NCBI GenBank assembly: GCA_965222705.1
Contig: CBDCUO010000036.1
Location: 1 to 64,000, forward strand
DNA: 64,000 nt
Direction: 5' to 3'
DNA from: JAFMDF01 sp965222705
GTDB lineage: Bacteria; Bacteroidota; Bacteroidia; Chitinophagales; Saprospiraceae
In this document: piece after piece, positions 17,330 through 26,496 of the stretch
Layout of the letters: each line of letters starts with the position of its first letter
Position numbering within the stretch: position 1 is the first letter of the stretch
Program-made: the position numbers and the translations under genes
The notes under the pieces: generated by a model
What the model saw: only the letters and a program-made list of their open reading frames with translations
Told to the model about the DNA's origin: nothing
Databases searched by the model: none

Positions 17330-19969
17330 TTAGTTAAACAAATCTTCCAGATTACTTGCAATGCCTATCCGAATGCCAAAATTTTGGTATTCAAAATCCT
17401 GAAAAGATGTTACCAATTCCAACCTAAAAACCCGAACGATGTTATCAATCCCATAGCCCAATTCAAAATAATTTTTGGAAGTATCTGCGTGCAAATAATT
17501 AATGAATACATTCTCCTTGATGCCCAAAAATCGAATGGTTGGAAATTGGGTTACCAATAGTTTTCTAAACTGATAATGGGCGTGTCCATTGAAGTAAAAA
17601 TTATGGGTGCTATGCGCATAATAATCCAATAGGCGAAAACTGCCCACTGGGTCAGTTGTCACAAAAGGCGTTTGATTGCCCAAAAAATGTTTATAATCTG
17701 GAAACTGTATAGAGGCATCATTGGCAAATCCGCCTATATTAAATTTCACATCCATTGCTCCTCGATAACCTACGTTGAAATGATGCTGGAAGCCTAATTC
17801 CAAATGGCTATAACTGACTTCGCTGTCAGCAAAGCCCTTGATTGCCTGTCGAAAATGAAAGGCAATGGTAGGGGAAGAGTGATTTATGCTGTACTTTTTG
17901 CCGTTCCGAATGCGGTATTTTAGCCAAGGTTTTGTAGTTGCCCCAAAGGAAAAAATAGTCGCCTGGTGCTTGGAGAAGTCGGCGGAAGTTTCAAGATTGG
18001 TTGGGATATTCGAGGTGAACTCTCGACTATCGTTATCAAAATAGACGTGATCAGAGTGATTTTGCAAAATGCTTCTTTCTGACCATTCCAGTGCGGTGCT
18101 AATGCTCCATTCCGCATTTATTTTTTTTGAAAAATCGAGCTTTACAAATTGCTTTTCGTACAATTTCATAAAGTTTTGTTCAAAAAGTAAAGTCATAAAA
18201 GTATTGACCAATGGATGAATAGGTTCATCTAGATTTAACTGGAAGATGTTCTTTCCTGCATTTAATCGGAGTATCCCTTTCCTACCGCTTCCTGTTTTAT
18301 TTTTTTTATTAAAATCAAATCCAGTTGTAAAATAATAATTCAACTTTTTTCGAGCAAAGCCGTAGCGGGCTGTTCCTTCCAATAGCCAGCGATTCTTGTT
18401 TTTAAAACCTTGCCGATAGCCCAGGCCGTATTCGAAACTGTACCCTTCTACCGTATTGAATTGCAGCGTATTTAAAGCAGGTTTTATATAAAAACGCCTG
18501 GCTTTGGTTTTTCCATAAGAACCGCCCAATACTAAATCTCCGATATTAAAACCGGTACTCTTTTTATTTTTTCGAATACCTAAAGAGTCCTTTTGGGCTT
18601 TTTCTCGCTCTGCAACCACCATGCTGTCAATGGCCTTATAACCTCGGACTTCGTATTTGGTCAAAGGAATTGGTCGAATGGTTTCCCAATAAATAGAATC
18701 GCGCTTGTTAGCCATAGAGTCAATCGAATACTTCGTAATAGTTTCTACTTCTGGTTCTTCCTGCTTTTTTCGCTCTTCTTTTTCATATTCTTTTAGCATT
18801 TTGCGAAGTTCTTTTCGCGTGACTTCCTTGCCTTCAGAAAGGCGGTTTTCTATATCTTCTACCTTAGCATTTCGGCTTTCTTCGATTTGTTTGGCTAGTT
18901 CTTTTTCTACTTTTTCATCAATCACCTCAAAATCGTATTCCAAATCAGGATTAATTTCTATTTGGTAATCAGAAACAGAGGCCAAGTAATCAAACTCAAA
19001 CTTGAATCCAAAGAATTTTCCATTAACTTTAAATTGATGGCTAATGGGCAGCCAGGCTTTTTCTTTGATAGGAGCATAGACCTGTTTTACATTGATACCA
19101 ATACCTACCTTATAAGTCGTCAAATCCAAACTATGAATAGCCCATTGACCGTCAATAATATTTAATGTTCCTTCAAATACATTATCACCCTGGCTACGAG
19201 GAATTACCCTGATCTTATCAATTTCATAACCCCGATCCACAAAAAAGCCTTCGTAAACAAATTTGTAATAAGCAAATGCTTTGGGAGATAGTGGGGAGAT
19301 AACGCCAGCAATATCCGGCTCATAAAAACTGGCATTGATATAGGCGTTGGGTTCGGTATCATTGGACTCTCCCGTGCTATAAACCGAAATGACTTTTTCT
19401 TCAAAATAATTGGGTCGCTTATAATACACTTCGCTTACCGATTCACTCGTATAAGCAAAACTAGAGTCAATGCCCTCCTTTTTAAGCGTTTTGCGCAAGA
19501 AGAAAGGGGAGTCTATTAATCTGCCCGATCCCTTCATATACACCTGTGCTTTATAGCTATCTAATTGGTTGATGTGAAATTTGGCTTTGGCAATCGTTTT
19601 GCGCATAATCGTATAGGCGGGGTCTTTGCCGTCAGAAGTGACTTCAACGGTTTTCAATTTGTAGGTTTGTTCTTTTAAAGTAATATTGGTTTCTACAAAT
19701 CCATTTTCTACTTTAATTCTTTTGACAATGGATTGATAACCAATGGATTGGAAAGTGACATTATACGTACCAGCCGCCAGGCGATAAACATAGTTTCCTT
19801 CTATATTAGAGGTGGTTCCCGTCCCTAATTCTTTTACATAAATGGTGACAAAAGGGATCGGCTCGCCTATGCTATTGGTTATTTTTCCTTTAATGCCTCC
19901 GGCTAATACCAGTGTAAAAGAACAGCAAAATAGCACAAAGCTCAAAAACGGTCGAATTAAGTGCATCAT
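17330..19969 (-). CDS. DUF5686 family outer-membrane protein with carboxypeptidase-regulatory-like domain
   Basis: This 879-residue protein has a signal peptide (1-23) and a CarboxypepD_reg-like domain (about 25-112, 'GKITNSIGEPIPFVTIYV'). The DUF5686 region follows, with a highly charged probable coiled-coil stretch at about 350-400 and a long C-terminal beta-barrel-like half ending in aromatic-rich strands. Proteins of this kind are TonB-receptor-like outer-membrane barrels of unknown function found across Bacteroidota. The length is normal and no plug domain or TonB box is obvious. The gene is read away from the divergent DUF1801 gene. Confidence 0.88.
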   Translation of the reverse strand: MMHLIRPFLSFVLFCCSFTLVLAGGIKGKITNSIGEPIPFVTIYVKELGTGTTSNIEGNYVYRLAAGTYNVTFQSIGYQSIVKRIKVENGFVETNITLKEQTYKLKTVEVTSDGKDPAYTIMRKTIAKAKFHINQLDSYKAQVYMKGSGRLIDSPFFLRKTLKKEGIDSSFAYTSESVSEVYYKRPNYFEEKVISVYSTGESNDTEPNAYINASFYEPDIAGVISPLSPKAFAYYKFVYEGFFVDRGYEIDKIRVIPRSQGDNVFEGTLNIIDGQWAIHSLDLTTYKVGIGINVKQVYAPIKEKAWLPISHQFKVNGKFFGFKFEFDYLASVSDYQIEINPDLEYDFEVIDEKVEKELAKQIEESRNAKVEDIENRLSEGKEVTRKELRKMLKEYEKEERKKQEEPEVETITKYSIDSMANKRDSIYWETIRPIPLTKYEVRGYKAIDSMVVAEREKAQKDSLGIRKNKKSTGFNIGDLVLGGSYGKTKARRFYIKPALNTLQFNTVEGYSFEYGLGYRQGFKNKNRWLLEGTARYGFARKKLNYYFTTGFDFNKKNKTGSGRKGILRLNAGKNIFQLNLDEPIHPLVNTFMTLLFEQNFMKLYEKQFVKLDFSKKINAEWSISTALEWSERSILQNHSDHVYFDNDSREFTSNIPTNLETSADFSKHQATIFSFGATTKPWLKYRIRNGKKYSINHSSPTIAFHFRQAIKGFADSEVSYSHLELGFQHHFNVGYRGAMDVKFNIGGFANDASIQFPDYKHFLGNQTPFVTTDPVGSFRLLDYYAHSTHNFYFNGHAHYQFRKLLVTQFPTIRFLGIKENVFINYLHADTSKNYFELGYGIDNIVRVFRLELVTSFQDFEYQNFGIRIGIASNLEDLFN

Positions 19970-20284
19970 ATTAGAAGTTTGGTTTGTTGGTATAATTTAC
20001 TACCCTTTAAGGACTAATTCGCTTAAAAGACAAACGACGACCCCAAATCGTTTATATTAGAAAGAAAATAATTGAAAGTTATTGCAAATTCCAACCTTTG
20101 AAAGATTTTGAAAAAATATTTTTTAGCGATACCTTTATTTTCTATATTGATCCGCTTCCCAATCCATTGGAATTGGTTCGTTCTGAAATGATTAACCCTA
20201 GCAGACAAGTTGATGCTAAAAAACGCACCCTTTTACTACAAGTATTGAAGTGATACTCCTTGAAGAAAAATAAAACCTATCAAA
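19970..20284. other. Divergent intergenic region, no firm gene
   Basis: About 315 bases separate the DUF5686 gene (minus) from the DUF1801 gene (plus). One plus-strand frame stays open from about 20010 to a TGA at 20251-20253. It lacks an ATG and could only start from TTG at 20098, giving 51 residues. I could not place it in any family, so I leave it uncalled. Confidence 0.35.
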
Positions 20285-20701
20285 ATGGCAGAATTAAAAA
20301 CCAAGCCCAATGACAAAAGCGTAGAAGACTTCCTCAACAGCATAGAAAACGAGCAAAAACGAAAAGATAGTTTTGCAATTTTGGAGATAATGAAGGAACT
20401 CACGAATGCGCCGCCCAAAATGTGGGGAAGTAGCATTATCGGCTTTGGCAATTACCATTATAAATATCGCTCTGGCAGAGAAGGCGACTGGTTTTTGGCG
20501 GGCTTCTCCCCGAGGAAACAGAACTTGACGATTTATATGATGTCCGATTTTGTCAAACAGGATGAATTATTATCAAAACTGGGCAAGCATAAAACGGGAA
20601 AATCTTGTTTGTATATTAAAAAATTGTCAGATGTAGATGAACATGTATTAAGAAAAATGATTGCGCTTTCGATAGAAACGGTTTCTAAAAGGTACCAATA
20701 G
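20285..20701 (+). CDS. DUF1801 domain-containing protein
   Basis: This 138-residue cytoplasmic protein has the DUF1801 (YdhG-like) pattern: 'SVEDFLNSI' near the start, then 'KMWGSSIIGFGNYHYKY' and 'LAGFSPRKQNLTIYM', ending with 'GKSCLYIKKLSDVD'. The family has a small alpha/beta fold related to iron-chaperone frataxin-like proteins; its role is not established. The gene is 61 bases upstream of gamma-glutamyltransferase on the same strand. Confidence 0.88.
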   Translation: MAELKTKPNDKSVEDFLNSIENEQKRKDSFAILEIMKELTNAPPKMWGSSIIGFGNYHYKYRSGREGDWFLAGFSPRKQNLTIYMMSDFVKQDELLSKLGKHKTGKSCLYIKKLSDVDEHVLRKMIALSIETVSKRYQ

Positions 20702-20762
20702 TGCTTAAATTTTCGAGAGCATCTCGTGGTTCAAATAGAAATATTTTAAAAACAAAACAGAA

Positions 20763-22403
20763 ATGAAAAGCCAATCCCTGTTATTATTGACAATTTGTTG
20801 TCTAATTGCCTGTCAATCCATTCAATATCCCAATTTCACTCAATCTGCGACATCTAGCAAAGGGGTGGTTGCTTCCGGCCAACCACTGGCTACTTTGGCG
20901 GGAAAAGAAATGTTGAAGAAAGGTGGAAACGCAGTGGATGCTGCTGTGGCAAGTGCTTTCGCTCTCTCGGTCGTCGAACCGAGCATGAGTGGTCTGGGCG
21001 GGCGTTTACAAGCCATTATCCGACTGCCCAATGGAGAGATTCACGGAATAGATGCCACTACTGAAGCCCCGATGAACTATGACACGGCAACAACTCCGCC
21101 AGTTCGGTATGGGTACGAGGTCATCGGTATTCCCGGGGTAGTTGCCGGATTGGTAAAATTATTGGAAACGCACGGTACGCTTCCTTTAGAAACCGTAATG
21201 AAGCCTGCTATTCGCTACGCCAAAAAAGGCTTTCCTGTTTTAAAGGGAGAAGCAATGAGGCAGGCTAGGGCCATCGAGCAATTAAAAGAATTTGAAGGGA
21301 GCCGACAATATTTTCTGAAAGAGGGGCGCACTTATCGGGAAGGAGAAAAATGGGTGCAAAAAGACCTAGCAAAAACATTGGAATTAATCGCTGAAGGTGG
21401 TCATGATGCTTTTTATAAAGGAGAAATTGCTCAAAAGATCGTGGCGGATTTTCAAAGAAATGGCGGCATTTTGACTATGGAAGATTTGGCTAATTATAAA
21501 GCGAGAAGTAGCCGGATTTTGTCTGGCAGCTATCGAGGCTATGATTTGCATGGGCTTTGGTTGCCATCCTTTGGGGCGATTGCGATTGAGATATTGCATA
21601 TTTTGGAAAACCTTCCCATGTCTGAATTAAAAAATGCAGATTGGGCAAGTGCCATGAGTCAGGCAATAGGCTTAGCTTACCAAAATAGACCGGCCCAGTT
21701 TTTAGCCAACACAGACTCCATAGTCAAGGTGCTCTTATCTAAAGAATACGCTAAGAAGTTAGCCCAAAAAATAAAAGTAGATGGTGATGAGAACATAGGT
21801 TATCTGCCTATAAATCAACCAGATAGCTGGTCTGCTAACACAGGGCATACCACACACCTTTCCACGGCAGATGAGAGCGGTATGATGGTCGCTTTGACCC
21901 AATCCATTGGGCCCAATATGGGATCAAAAGTAGCTAGTTCGGGACTAGGGTTTTTGTATGCAGTAACCTTGGGTTCATATCTGGGGGTATATCGCTCAGG
22001 ACAAAGAGCAGCTTCCCATATTTCCCCTTTTATTATTACCAAAGATGGTCAACCTTTTATGGCATTGGGGGCGGCAGGAGGCAGCCGAATTGTGACGGCG
22101 GTGGCTGCAGTTAGTAGTCGGGTAATAGATCATCAAATGTCCTTAAAAGAGGCATTAAATGCACCAAGAGTCTATCATAATGGGGAAGAAATGCTGTTAG
22201 AAACGCATGAAGGAACTGGATGGGAAATGGTCTATACCAAGGAATTAGAAAAAGAGGGATTTGAAGTTCAGGAGGTAGATCAAAAAGCTCGGTTTGGCCG
22301 AGTACACGCGGTATTTTATGATGCAAAAAATAAACGTTGGATTGGAGCAGCAGATCCAGACTGGGAAGGCGTAGTAGCAGGAGGAGAACAGGGGCAAAAA
22401 TAA
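20763..22403 (+). CDS. ggt: Gamma-glutamyltransferase (lipoprotein)
   Basis: Gamma-glutamyltransferase cleaves the gamma-glutamyl bond of glutathione and transfers the glutamyl group to amino acids or water. The 546-residue precursor starts with a lipoprotein signal (LIAC, lipidated Cys at 17), which places it in the periplasm on a membrane. The large-subunit part has 'GGNAVDAAVASAFALSVVEP' and SGLGG. Autocleavage is expected before Thr363 in HTTHLS, the new N-terminal nucleophile. The glycine-rich 'GAAGGSRI' of the small subunit is present. SGLGGR replaces the more usual SGIGGGGF, so substrate preference could differ from classic GGT (for example acylase-like relatives). Confidence 0.9.
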   Translation: MKSQSLLLLTICCLIACQSIQYPNFTQSATSSKGVVASGQPLATLAGKEMLKKGGNAVDAAVASAFALSVVEPSMSGLGGRLQAIIRLPNGEIHGIDATTEAPMNYDTATTPPVRYGYEVIGIPGVVAGLVKLLETHGTLPLETVMKPAIRYAKKGFPVLKGEAMRQARAIEQLKEFEGSRQYFLKEGRTYREGEKWVQKDLAKTLELIAEGGHDAFYKGEIAQKIVADFQRNGGILTMEDLANYKARSSRILSGSYRGYDLHGLWLPSFGAIAIEILHILENLPMSELKNADWASAMSQAIGLAYQNRPAQFLANTDSIVKVLLSKEYAKKLAQKIKVDGDENIGYLPINQPDSWSANTGHTTHLSTADESGMMVALTQSIGPNMGSKVASSGLGFLYAVTLGSYLGVYRSGQRAASHISPFIITKDGQPFMALGAAGGSRIVTAVAAVSSRVIDHQMSLKEALNAPRVYHNGEEMLLETHEGTGWEMVYTKELEKEGFEVQEVDQKARFGRVHAVFYDAKNKRWIGAADPDWEGVVAGGEQGQK

Positions 22404-22554
22404 CTCCGATTGAATTGAGCCATGCTTTAAAATCATTTCCAAGCAATTGTCCCCAATTTTTTTTATTTTTATAGGAATAAAGCTTTCCTTTAAGAACCGG
22501 TTCTGTTTTTGCCAAAAATTTAGGAATATTTAGTATCCGTTTAATCATCCCGTT

Positions 22555-23145
22555 ATGAAAAAAATAACTACCCTATTAAGTTGCTTATTTTTCATTGCCC
22601 TCTTATTTTTCCCCATTCAAACTGATGCCAAAAGAGGATACATCGTCACCAGAGATGCCAAAATTATTACTGGTGAAGTGGTTGCCATTTTTTATTCGGA
22701 TTATAAAAGCACCTTGACGTTTGTTAATGATTTGGGAAACATTTACGAATTCGGAGCAATGTTAATTTGGGGTTTTGGGTTTATTAATGAAGATGGTAAG
22801 GAAGAATTTTACGAAAGTAAATTCCAAAATAATCGTTGGCTGTTTTTAAAAAATATTTACAGAGGGACAGGTCTGAGCCTTTACAAGAGTACTGCAAGAA
22901 AAAGTAGGCAAGGAACCGTTTTTGAGGGCTATTCGGAAGTAAAATATAAAGCAAATGAATTTTGGCTGCAAATCGGCAAAGAACAACCTTTTAGACTTTA
23001 CAGAAGCAATTATAAGCGACTGCTCAGAAGGCATTTCCCGGGATTGAAAACAATCACTAAAAAACTCGGAAAGCGCGGCTTTAGGTTTTTGGATTTGCCA
23101 AAGATCATTAGAGAATTGGATGAAGGATTTGGAAAAAGGATTTGA
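22555..23145 (+). CDS. Secreted protein of unknown function
   Basis: This 196-residue protein has a signal peptide (about 1-25, ending near 'QTDAKRGY'). It is followed by a short beta-rich region ('IVTRDAKIITGEVVAIFYSD') and a basic C-terminal half ('YRSNYKRLLRRHFPGLKTITKKLGKRGF'). The N-terminal part resembles the general pattern of small SH3- or Sm-like beta-barrels in Bacteroidota proteins that begin 'G.i.t..gd.i.G.v', but I cannot name a family. It converges on the pseudouridine synthase gene with a 15-base gap. Confidence 0.7.
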   Translation: MKKITTLLSCLFFIALLFFPIQTDAKRGYIVTRDAKIITGEVVAIFYSDYKSTLTFVNDLGNIYEFGAMLIWGFGFINEDGKEEFYESKFQNNRWLFLKNIYRGTGLSLYKSTARKSRQGTVFEGYSEVKYKANEFWLQIGKEQPFRLYRSNYKRLLRRHFPGLKTITKKLGKRGFRFLDLPKIIRELDEGFGKRI

Positions 23146-23160
23146 AGCGGTTAGCGAAAG

Positions 23161-24051
23161 TCAAGCGTTGTATTTCTTCCACCTTTTTTCCTCCCTTGCT
23201 AGGTGCAACTGGAATTTATTGGGCGCATTTATTTCTAAGGCAATTTTTTCCTCAGTGGTCGGATGGCGAAAAGATAAAGCGACTGCGCAGAGAAATAATC
23301 CTTTCCCTCTCAATAGCTGATTTTTTTCACAATATATTTTATCACCTAAAATCGGATGCCCCAAGCTAGCTAAATGAACCCTTAGCTGATGGGTTCTCCC
23401 TGTGAGTGGATATAAATTCACGAATGATAAATGCTTGCTTCTCAAAGAGGGGACTGTTTTGATTAGTTCAAATGCTGTGCTAGCCTCTTTGCCTTCAATA
23501 GGCTCATTGATACGACCTTTAATGGGCATTTTTCCTGCTACAATTGCCTGATATTTTTTTTGTATGCCTTTCTGTTCAAACTGCCGCCCCAGGTGGATCC
23601 TTGCGCTACTCGTCTTGGCAATTAATAACAAGCCAGAGGTGGGATGGTCTAGGCGGTGAACGGCTTGAGGGCACTTCAGTGCATCTACCGCATTTGACAT
23701 TTGCAAATTATGCAAAAGTGCATGCTGCACGGTTCGAAATTGATTGCCGCTGACCACAATTCCTCCCGGCTTATTAATAATGGCAATGTCATTATCTTCG
23801 TAGATCACCTCTAAATTTATTCTATAAATCTTAGGCGGTTTGCGATCTATTTCTATCAAATCTATTTTCATTCCAGCGCTTATCCAGGTACCAGTTGCTC
23901 CAGCTATGCCATTTACCCAAATGGCTTTTTTTTTGATCGCTTTTTTGAGCCCTTTGCGGGAAGGAAGGGAAGGAAAGATGCCAATGGCATAATCACTTAG
24001 GCGAACATTAGAGATGCCAGACGGCACGATATGCGATTGAATAATGGTCAT
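23161..24051 (-). CDS. RluA family pseudouridine synthase
   Basis: This 296-residue enzyme isomerises uridine to pseudouridine in rRNA or tRNA. An S4-like RNA-binding domain lies at about residues 10-68. The catalytic domain follows, with HRLDHPTSGLL carrying the nucleophilic Asp135, then 'AKTSSARIHLGRQFEQ' and the late motif 'LTGRTHQLRVHLASLGHPILGD'. All RluA-family motifs are present. Which RNA position it modifies cannot be told from sequence alone; the length and S4 domain fit the RluC/RluD group. Confidence 0.93.
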   Translation of the reverse strand: MTIIQSHIVPSGISNVRLSDYAIGIFPSLPSRKGLKKAIKKKAIWVNGIAGATGTWISAGMKIDLIEIDRKPPKIYRINLEVIYEDNDIAIINKPGGIVVSGNQFRTVQHALLHNLQMSNAVDALKCPQAVHRLDHPTSGLLLIAKTSSARIHLGRQFEQKGIQKKYQAIVAGKMPIKGRINEPIEGKEASTAFELIKTVPSLRSKHLSFVNLYPLTGRTHQLRVHLASLGHPILGDKIYCEKNQLLRGKGLFLCAVALSFRHPTTEEKIALEINAPNKFQLHLAREEKRWKKYNA

Positions 24052-24112
24052 CAGATGAAGTTTAGGAATGCATTCCTTATGGAGCTTCTATCCCTAAAAA
24101 TCCAAAATTGTG

Positions 24113-24121
24113 TATTTTTGC
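24113..24121 (+). promoter_or_regulatory. Candidate -7 element for the coiled-coil membrane protein gene
   Basis: TATTTTTGC fits the Bacteroidota -7 consensus TAnnTTTG. It lies 30 bases before the ATG at 24151, inside the 5' part of the divergent gene's region. No clear -33 TTG is at the expected distance. Confidence 0.4.
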
Positions 24122-24150
24122 GAATAAATCTTTGTCAAATAAACAAAATC

Positions 24151-24669
24151 ATGGCATCATTTAAAGAAAATTTTGAAGAAAAAAAGGAGGAATTAAAAAA
24201 AGGCATCGAGGAAAAGAAAAAAGAAATACAAGAAGACATTACCGAAACAAAGCAAAGCATTGCCAAAGGGGTAGAGACGGGCAAAAAGGCGGTTAGTAGC
24301 TTTTTTAGAAAATTGATGTGGTCCATTTTCATTTTAGGTGTTTTAGCAGGCATAGGCTATTTGATCTTTGCTAACATGAATTACAGTGTGGGTAGTCGCG
24401 CCGGGGAGTTAATCAAGATTTCTGAAAAAGGCGTGGTTTTCAAAACCTATGAAGGACAATTGAGTTTGGGTGGATTGACAATGGGAAGTAGCACGGATGA
24501 AACCAATATTGGCAACATTTGGGAGTTTTCCGTTACAGACAAAGCCGTTTTTCATCAAATGGACCAATTGAGAGGCAAAAAAGTCATTTTGACCTATAAA
24601 GAAAAATACAGAGCGTTACCCTGGCGGGGAGATACAAAATACCTGGTGACTGCTGTGCAGGCAAATTAA
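24151..24669 (+). CDS. Coiled-coil, single-pass membrane protein of unknown function
   Basis: This 172-residue protein has a lysine/glutamate-rich probable coiled coil (about residues 3-45), one membrane helix (about 53-71, 'FILGVLAGIGYLIFA') and a conserved soluble C-terminal domain with 'GSRAGELIKISEKGVVFKTYEG' split over positions 78-100. The C-terminal pattern recurs in Bacteroidota proteins, some with misleading enzyme names. I do not know its function. ATG 24151 is preferred because it follows a -7-like element; the open frame upstream to 24031 overlaps the divergent pseudouridine synthase gene. Confidence 0.78.
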   Translation: MASFKENFEEKKEELKKGIEEKKKEIQEDITETKQSIAKGVETGKKAVSSFFRKLMWSIFILGVLAGIGYLIFANMNYSVGSRAGELIKISEKGVVFKTYEGQLSLGGLTMGSSTDETNIGNIWEFSVTDKAVFHQMDQLRGKKVILTYKEKYRALPWRGDTKYLVTAVQAN

Positions 24670-24716
24670 TCTATTGAAGTTAGTATAAAGCAGATTTTTT
24701 AAGTTTCATAATATAT

Positions 24717-24743
24717 ACGGGCGGGCTGTGATAGCCTGCCCGT
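24717..24743 (+). terminator. GC-rich hairpin after the coiled-coil protein gene
   Basis: ACGGGCGGGCT (24717-24727) can pair with AGCCTGCCCGT (24733-24743) with one G-T wobble and a 5-base loop. It lies 47 bases past the stop. No long T run follows, so efficiency as an intrinsic terminator is doubtful. Confidence 0.5.
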
Positions 24744-24802
24744 GCTGTTTGGTTGAATGATTTGTCAAAAAAAGAAATAAATTGCGTAAAAATTTTTAGA
24801 AC

Positions 24803-26338
24803 ATGCTCAATATGAAAATAAATAAGCGAAAATTAGGCATCACCAAAAATGCAAAAGGCATGAGTACAGGACTGGAAAGCTGGAGCGGAAGGGGGAAAAA
24901 GGTGTCTATCCATTCTCCAGTTGATGGTGCACTAATTGGAGCGATTAATTTGGCGAATGAAGAAGACTATGATCGAATAATCAAAAAAGCAACGACAGCT
25001 TTTAAAGCGTGGCGACAATTGCCTGCGCCCAAAAGAGGGGATATTGTGCGTCAATTTGGAGATCAGCTAAGAATCTATAAGGAGGACCTCGGCAAATTGG
25101 TCAGCTATGAAATGGGGAAGAGCTTGCAAGAAGGCTATGGAGAGGTACAGGAGATGATAGACATTTGTGATTTTGCTGTGGGACAAGCGCGACAATTGTA
25201 TGGTTTGCAAATGCACTCTGAGCGGCCGGACCATCGCATGTTTGAACAATGGCATCCTTTGGGAGTTGTCGGAATTATTTCTGCCTTTAACTTCCCGGTG
25301 GCCGTCTGGTCCTGGAATGCGGCTATTGCCTGGATTTGCGGCAATGTTTGCGTTTGGAAACCTTCGGAAAAAACGCCTTTTTCTGCCATTGCCTGCCAGC
25401 ATATTTTCAAAGAAGTATTAAAAAAGAATAGCTTGCCGGAAGGTGTTTCCTGCCTGCTTATGGGCGATCGCGAAATTGGGCAGCGAATGGCTGCTGACAA
25501 ACGGGTAGCTCTAATTTCCGCTACCGGCTCTACCAGAATGGGCAAAGCAGTTGCCGAAACAGTAGGAAAGCGATTGGGAAAAACCATCTTGGAATTGGGT
25601 GGTAATAATGCCATTATTATTACCCAAAACGCAGATCTTGACCAAGCCATCCCAGCCATTGTATTTGGCGCAGTCGGTACTGCCGGACAGCGTTGCACTT
25701 CTACCCGACGATTGATTATCCACGAAAGTCAATATGAGTTATTAAAAGAAAAACTAAACCATGCTTATAAGCAATTGAGGATAGGTAATCCTTTGGATGA
25801 AAATAATCATATTGGGCCATTGATTGACCAAGGGGCCGTTAAACAATACCAAAAAGCCATCCAAACGGCTCAAGTGCAAGGAGGACAGTTAGTTTGTGGA
25901 GGAAAAGTATTAAGGGGCAACGGTTTCGAGTCTGGTTGCTATGTGACACCAACGCTTATCGAGGCTTCGGCAACGATGGATATTGTCAAACAAGAAACTT
26001 TTGCGCCCATCTTATATTTGCTAAAATACAAAGATCTGGAAGAAGCCATTGCTATTCAAAATGAGGTGCCACAGGGTTTGTCTTCTGCTATTTTTACTCT
26101 CAATATAAGAGAAGCAGAAAGATTTCTGTCTTATGGAGGGTCAGACTGTGGCATCGCCAATGTAAATATTGGTACATCCGGCGCAGAAATTGGCGGAGCA
26201 TTTGGTGGGGAAAAGGAAACTGGCGGCGGCAGAGAAAGCGGCTCGGACGCCTGGAAAGCCTACATGAGAAGGCAAACCTGTACGCTGAACTACGGACAAG
26301 AATTGCCTTTAGCACAAGGGATTAAATTTGACATTTGA
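24803..26338 (+). CDS. ALDH7-type aldehyde dehydrogenase (aminoadipate-semialdehyde dehydrogenase-like)
   Basis: This 511-residue NAD(P)-dependent aldehyde dehydrogenase resembles the antiquitin/ALDH7 group, which oxidises L-2-aminoadipate 6-semialdehyde (piperideine-6-carboxylate) in lysine degradation. Landmarks are 'ISAFNFPVAVWSWNAAIA', the cofactor motif 'SATGSTRMG', the general base Glu264 in LELGGNN and the nucleophile Cys298 in GQRCTST. The C-terminal 'GGAFGGEKETGGGRESGSDAWK' pattern is typical of this group. No other lysine-catabolic gene is adjacent. An alternative ATG lies at 24812. Confidence 0.9.
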   Translation: MLNMKINKRKLGITKNAKGMSTGLESWSGRGKKVSIHSPVDGALIGAINLANEEDYDRIIKKATTAFKAWRQLPAPKRGDIVRQFGDQLRIYKEDLGKLVSYEMGKSLQEGYGEVQEMIDICDFAVGQARQLYGLQMHSERPDHRMFEQWHPLGVVGIISAFNFPVAVWSWNAAIAWICGNVCVWKPSEKTPFSAIACQHIFKEVLKKNSLPEGVSCLLMGDREIGQRMAADKRVALISATGSTRMGKAVAETVGKRLGKTILELGGNNAIIITQNADLDQAIPAIVFGAVGTAGQRCTSTRRLIIHESQYELLKEKLNHAYKQLRIGNPLDENNHIGPLIDQGAVKQYQKAIQTAQVQGGQLVCGGKVLRGNGFESGCYVTPTLIEASATMDIVKQETFAPILYLLKYKDLEEAIAIQNEVPQGLSSAIFTLNIREAERFLSYGGSDCGIANVNIGTSGAEIGGAFGGEKETGGGRESGSDAWKAYMRRQTCTLNYGQELPLAQGIKFDI

Positions 26339-26496
26339 TATTTTGTCGCCGCATCGGCGGAGGAGGCCAGCCATTACTTTTTCCCTGCTATACCTCTATT
26401 AGAACCTTTCATTTATCGAACAAAGGTTATCAAATCTTGATTTTTGTCTAATTTGGCTCTTGGAAAAATAAATTTCCGGATGTTCAAAATATAATA

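Noticed and set aside
20098..20253. Open frame of 51 residues from a TTG, plus strand, ahead of the DUF1801 gene
   Set aside because: No ATG, no family resemblance, and the length is possible by chance in AT-rich sequence.
20714..20726. CGAGA-GCA-TCTCG hairpin after the DUF1801 gene
   Set aside because: Five-base stem without a T tract; too weak to call a terminator.
24031..24150. Upstream extension of the coiled-coil membrane protein
   Set aside because: It overlaps the divergent pseudouridine synthase gene and includes the candidate -7 element.
26347..26359. CGCCG-CAT-CGGCG hairpin after the ALDH7 gene
   Set aside because: Short stem, no T tract after it; possible but not enough for a call.
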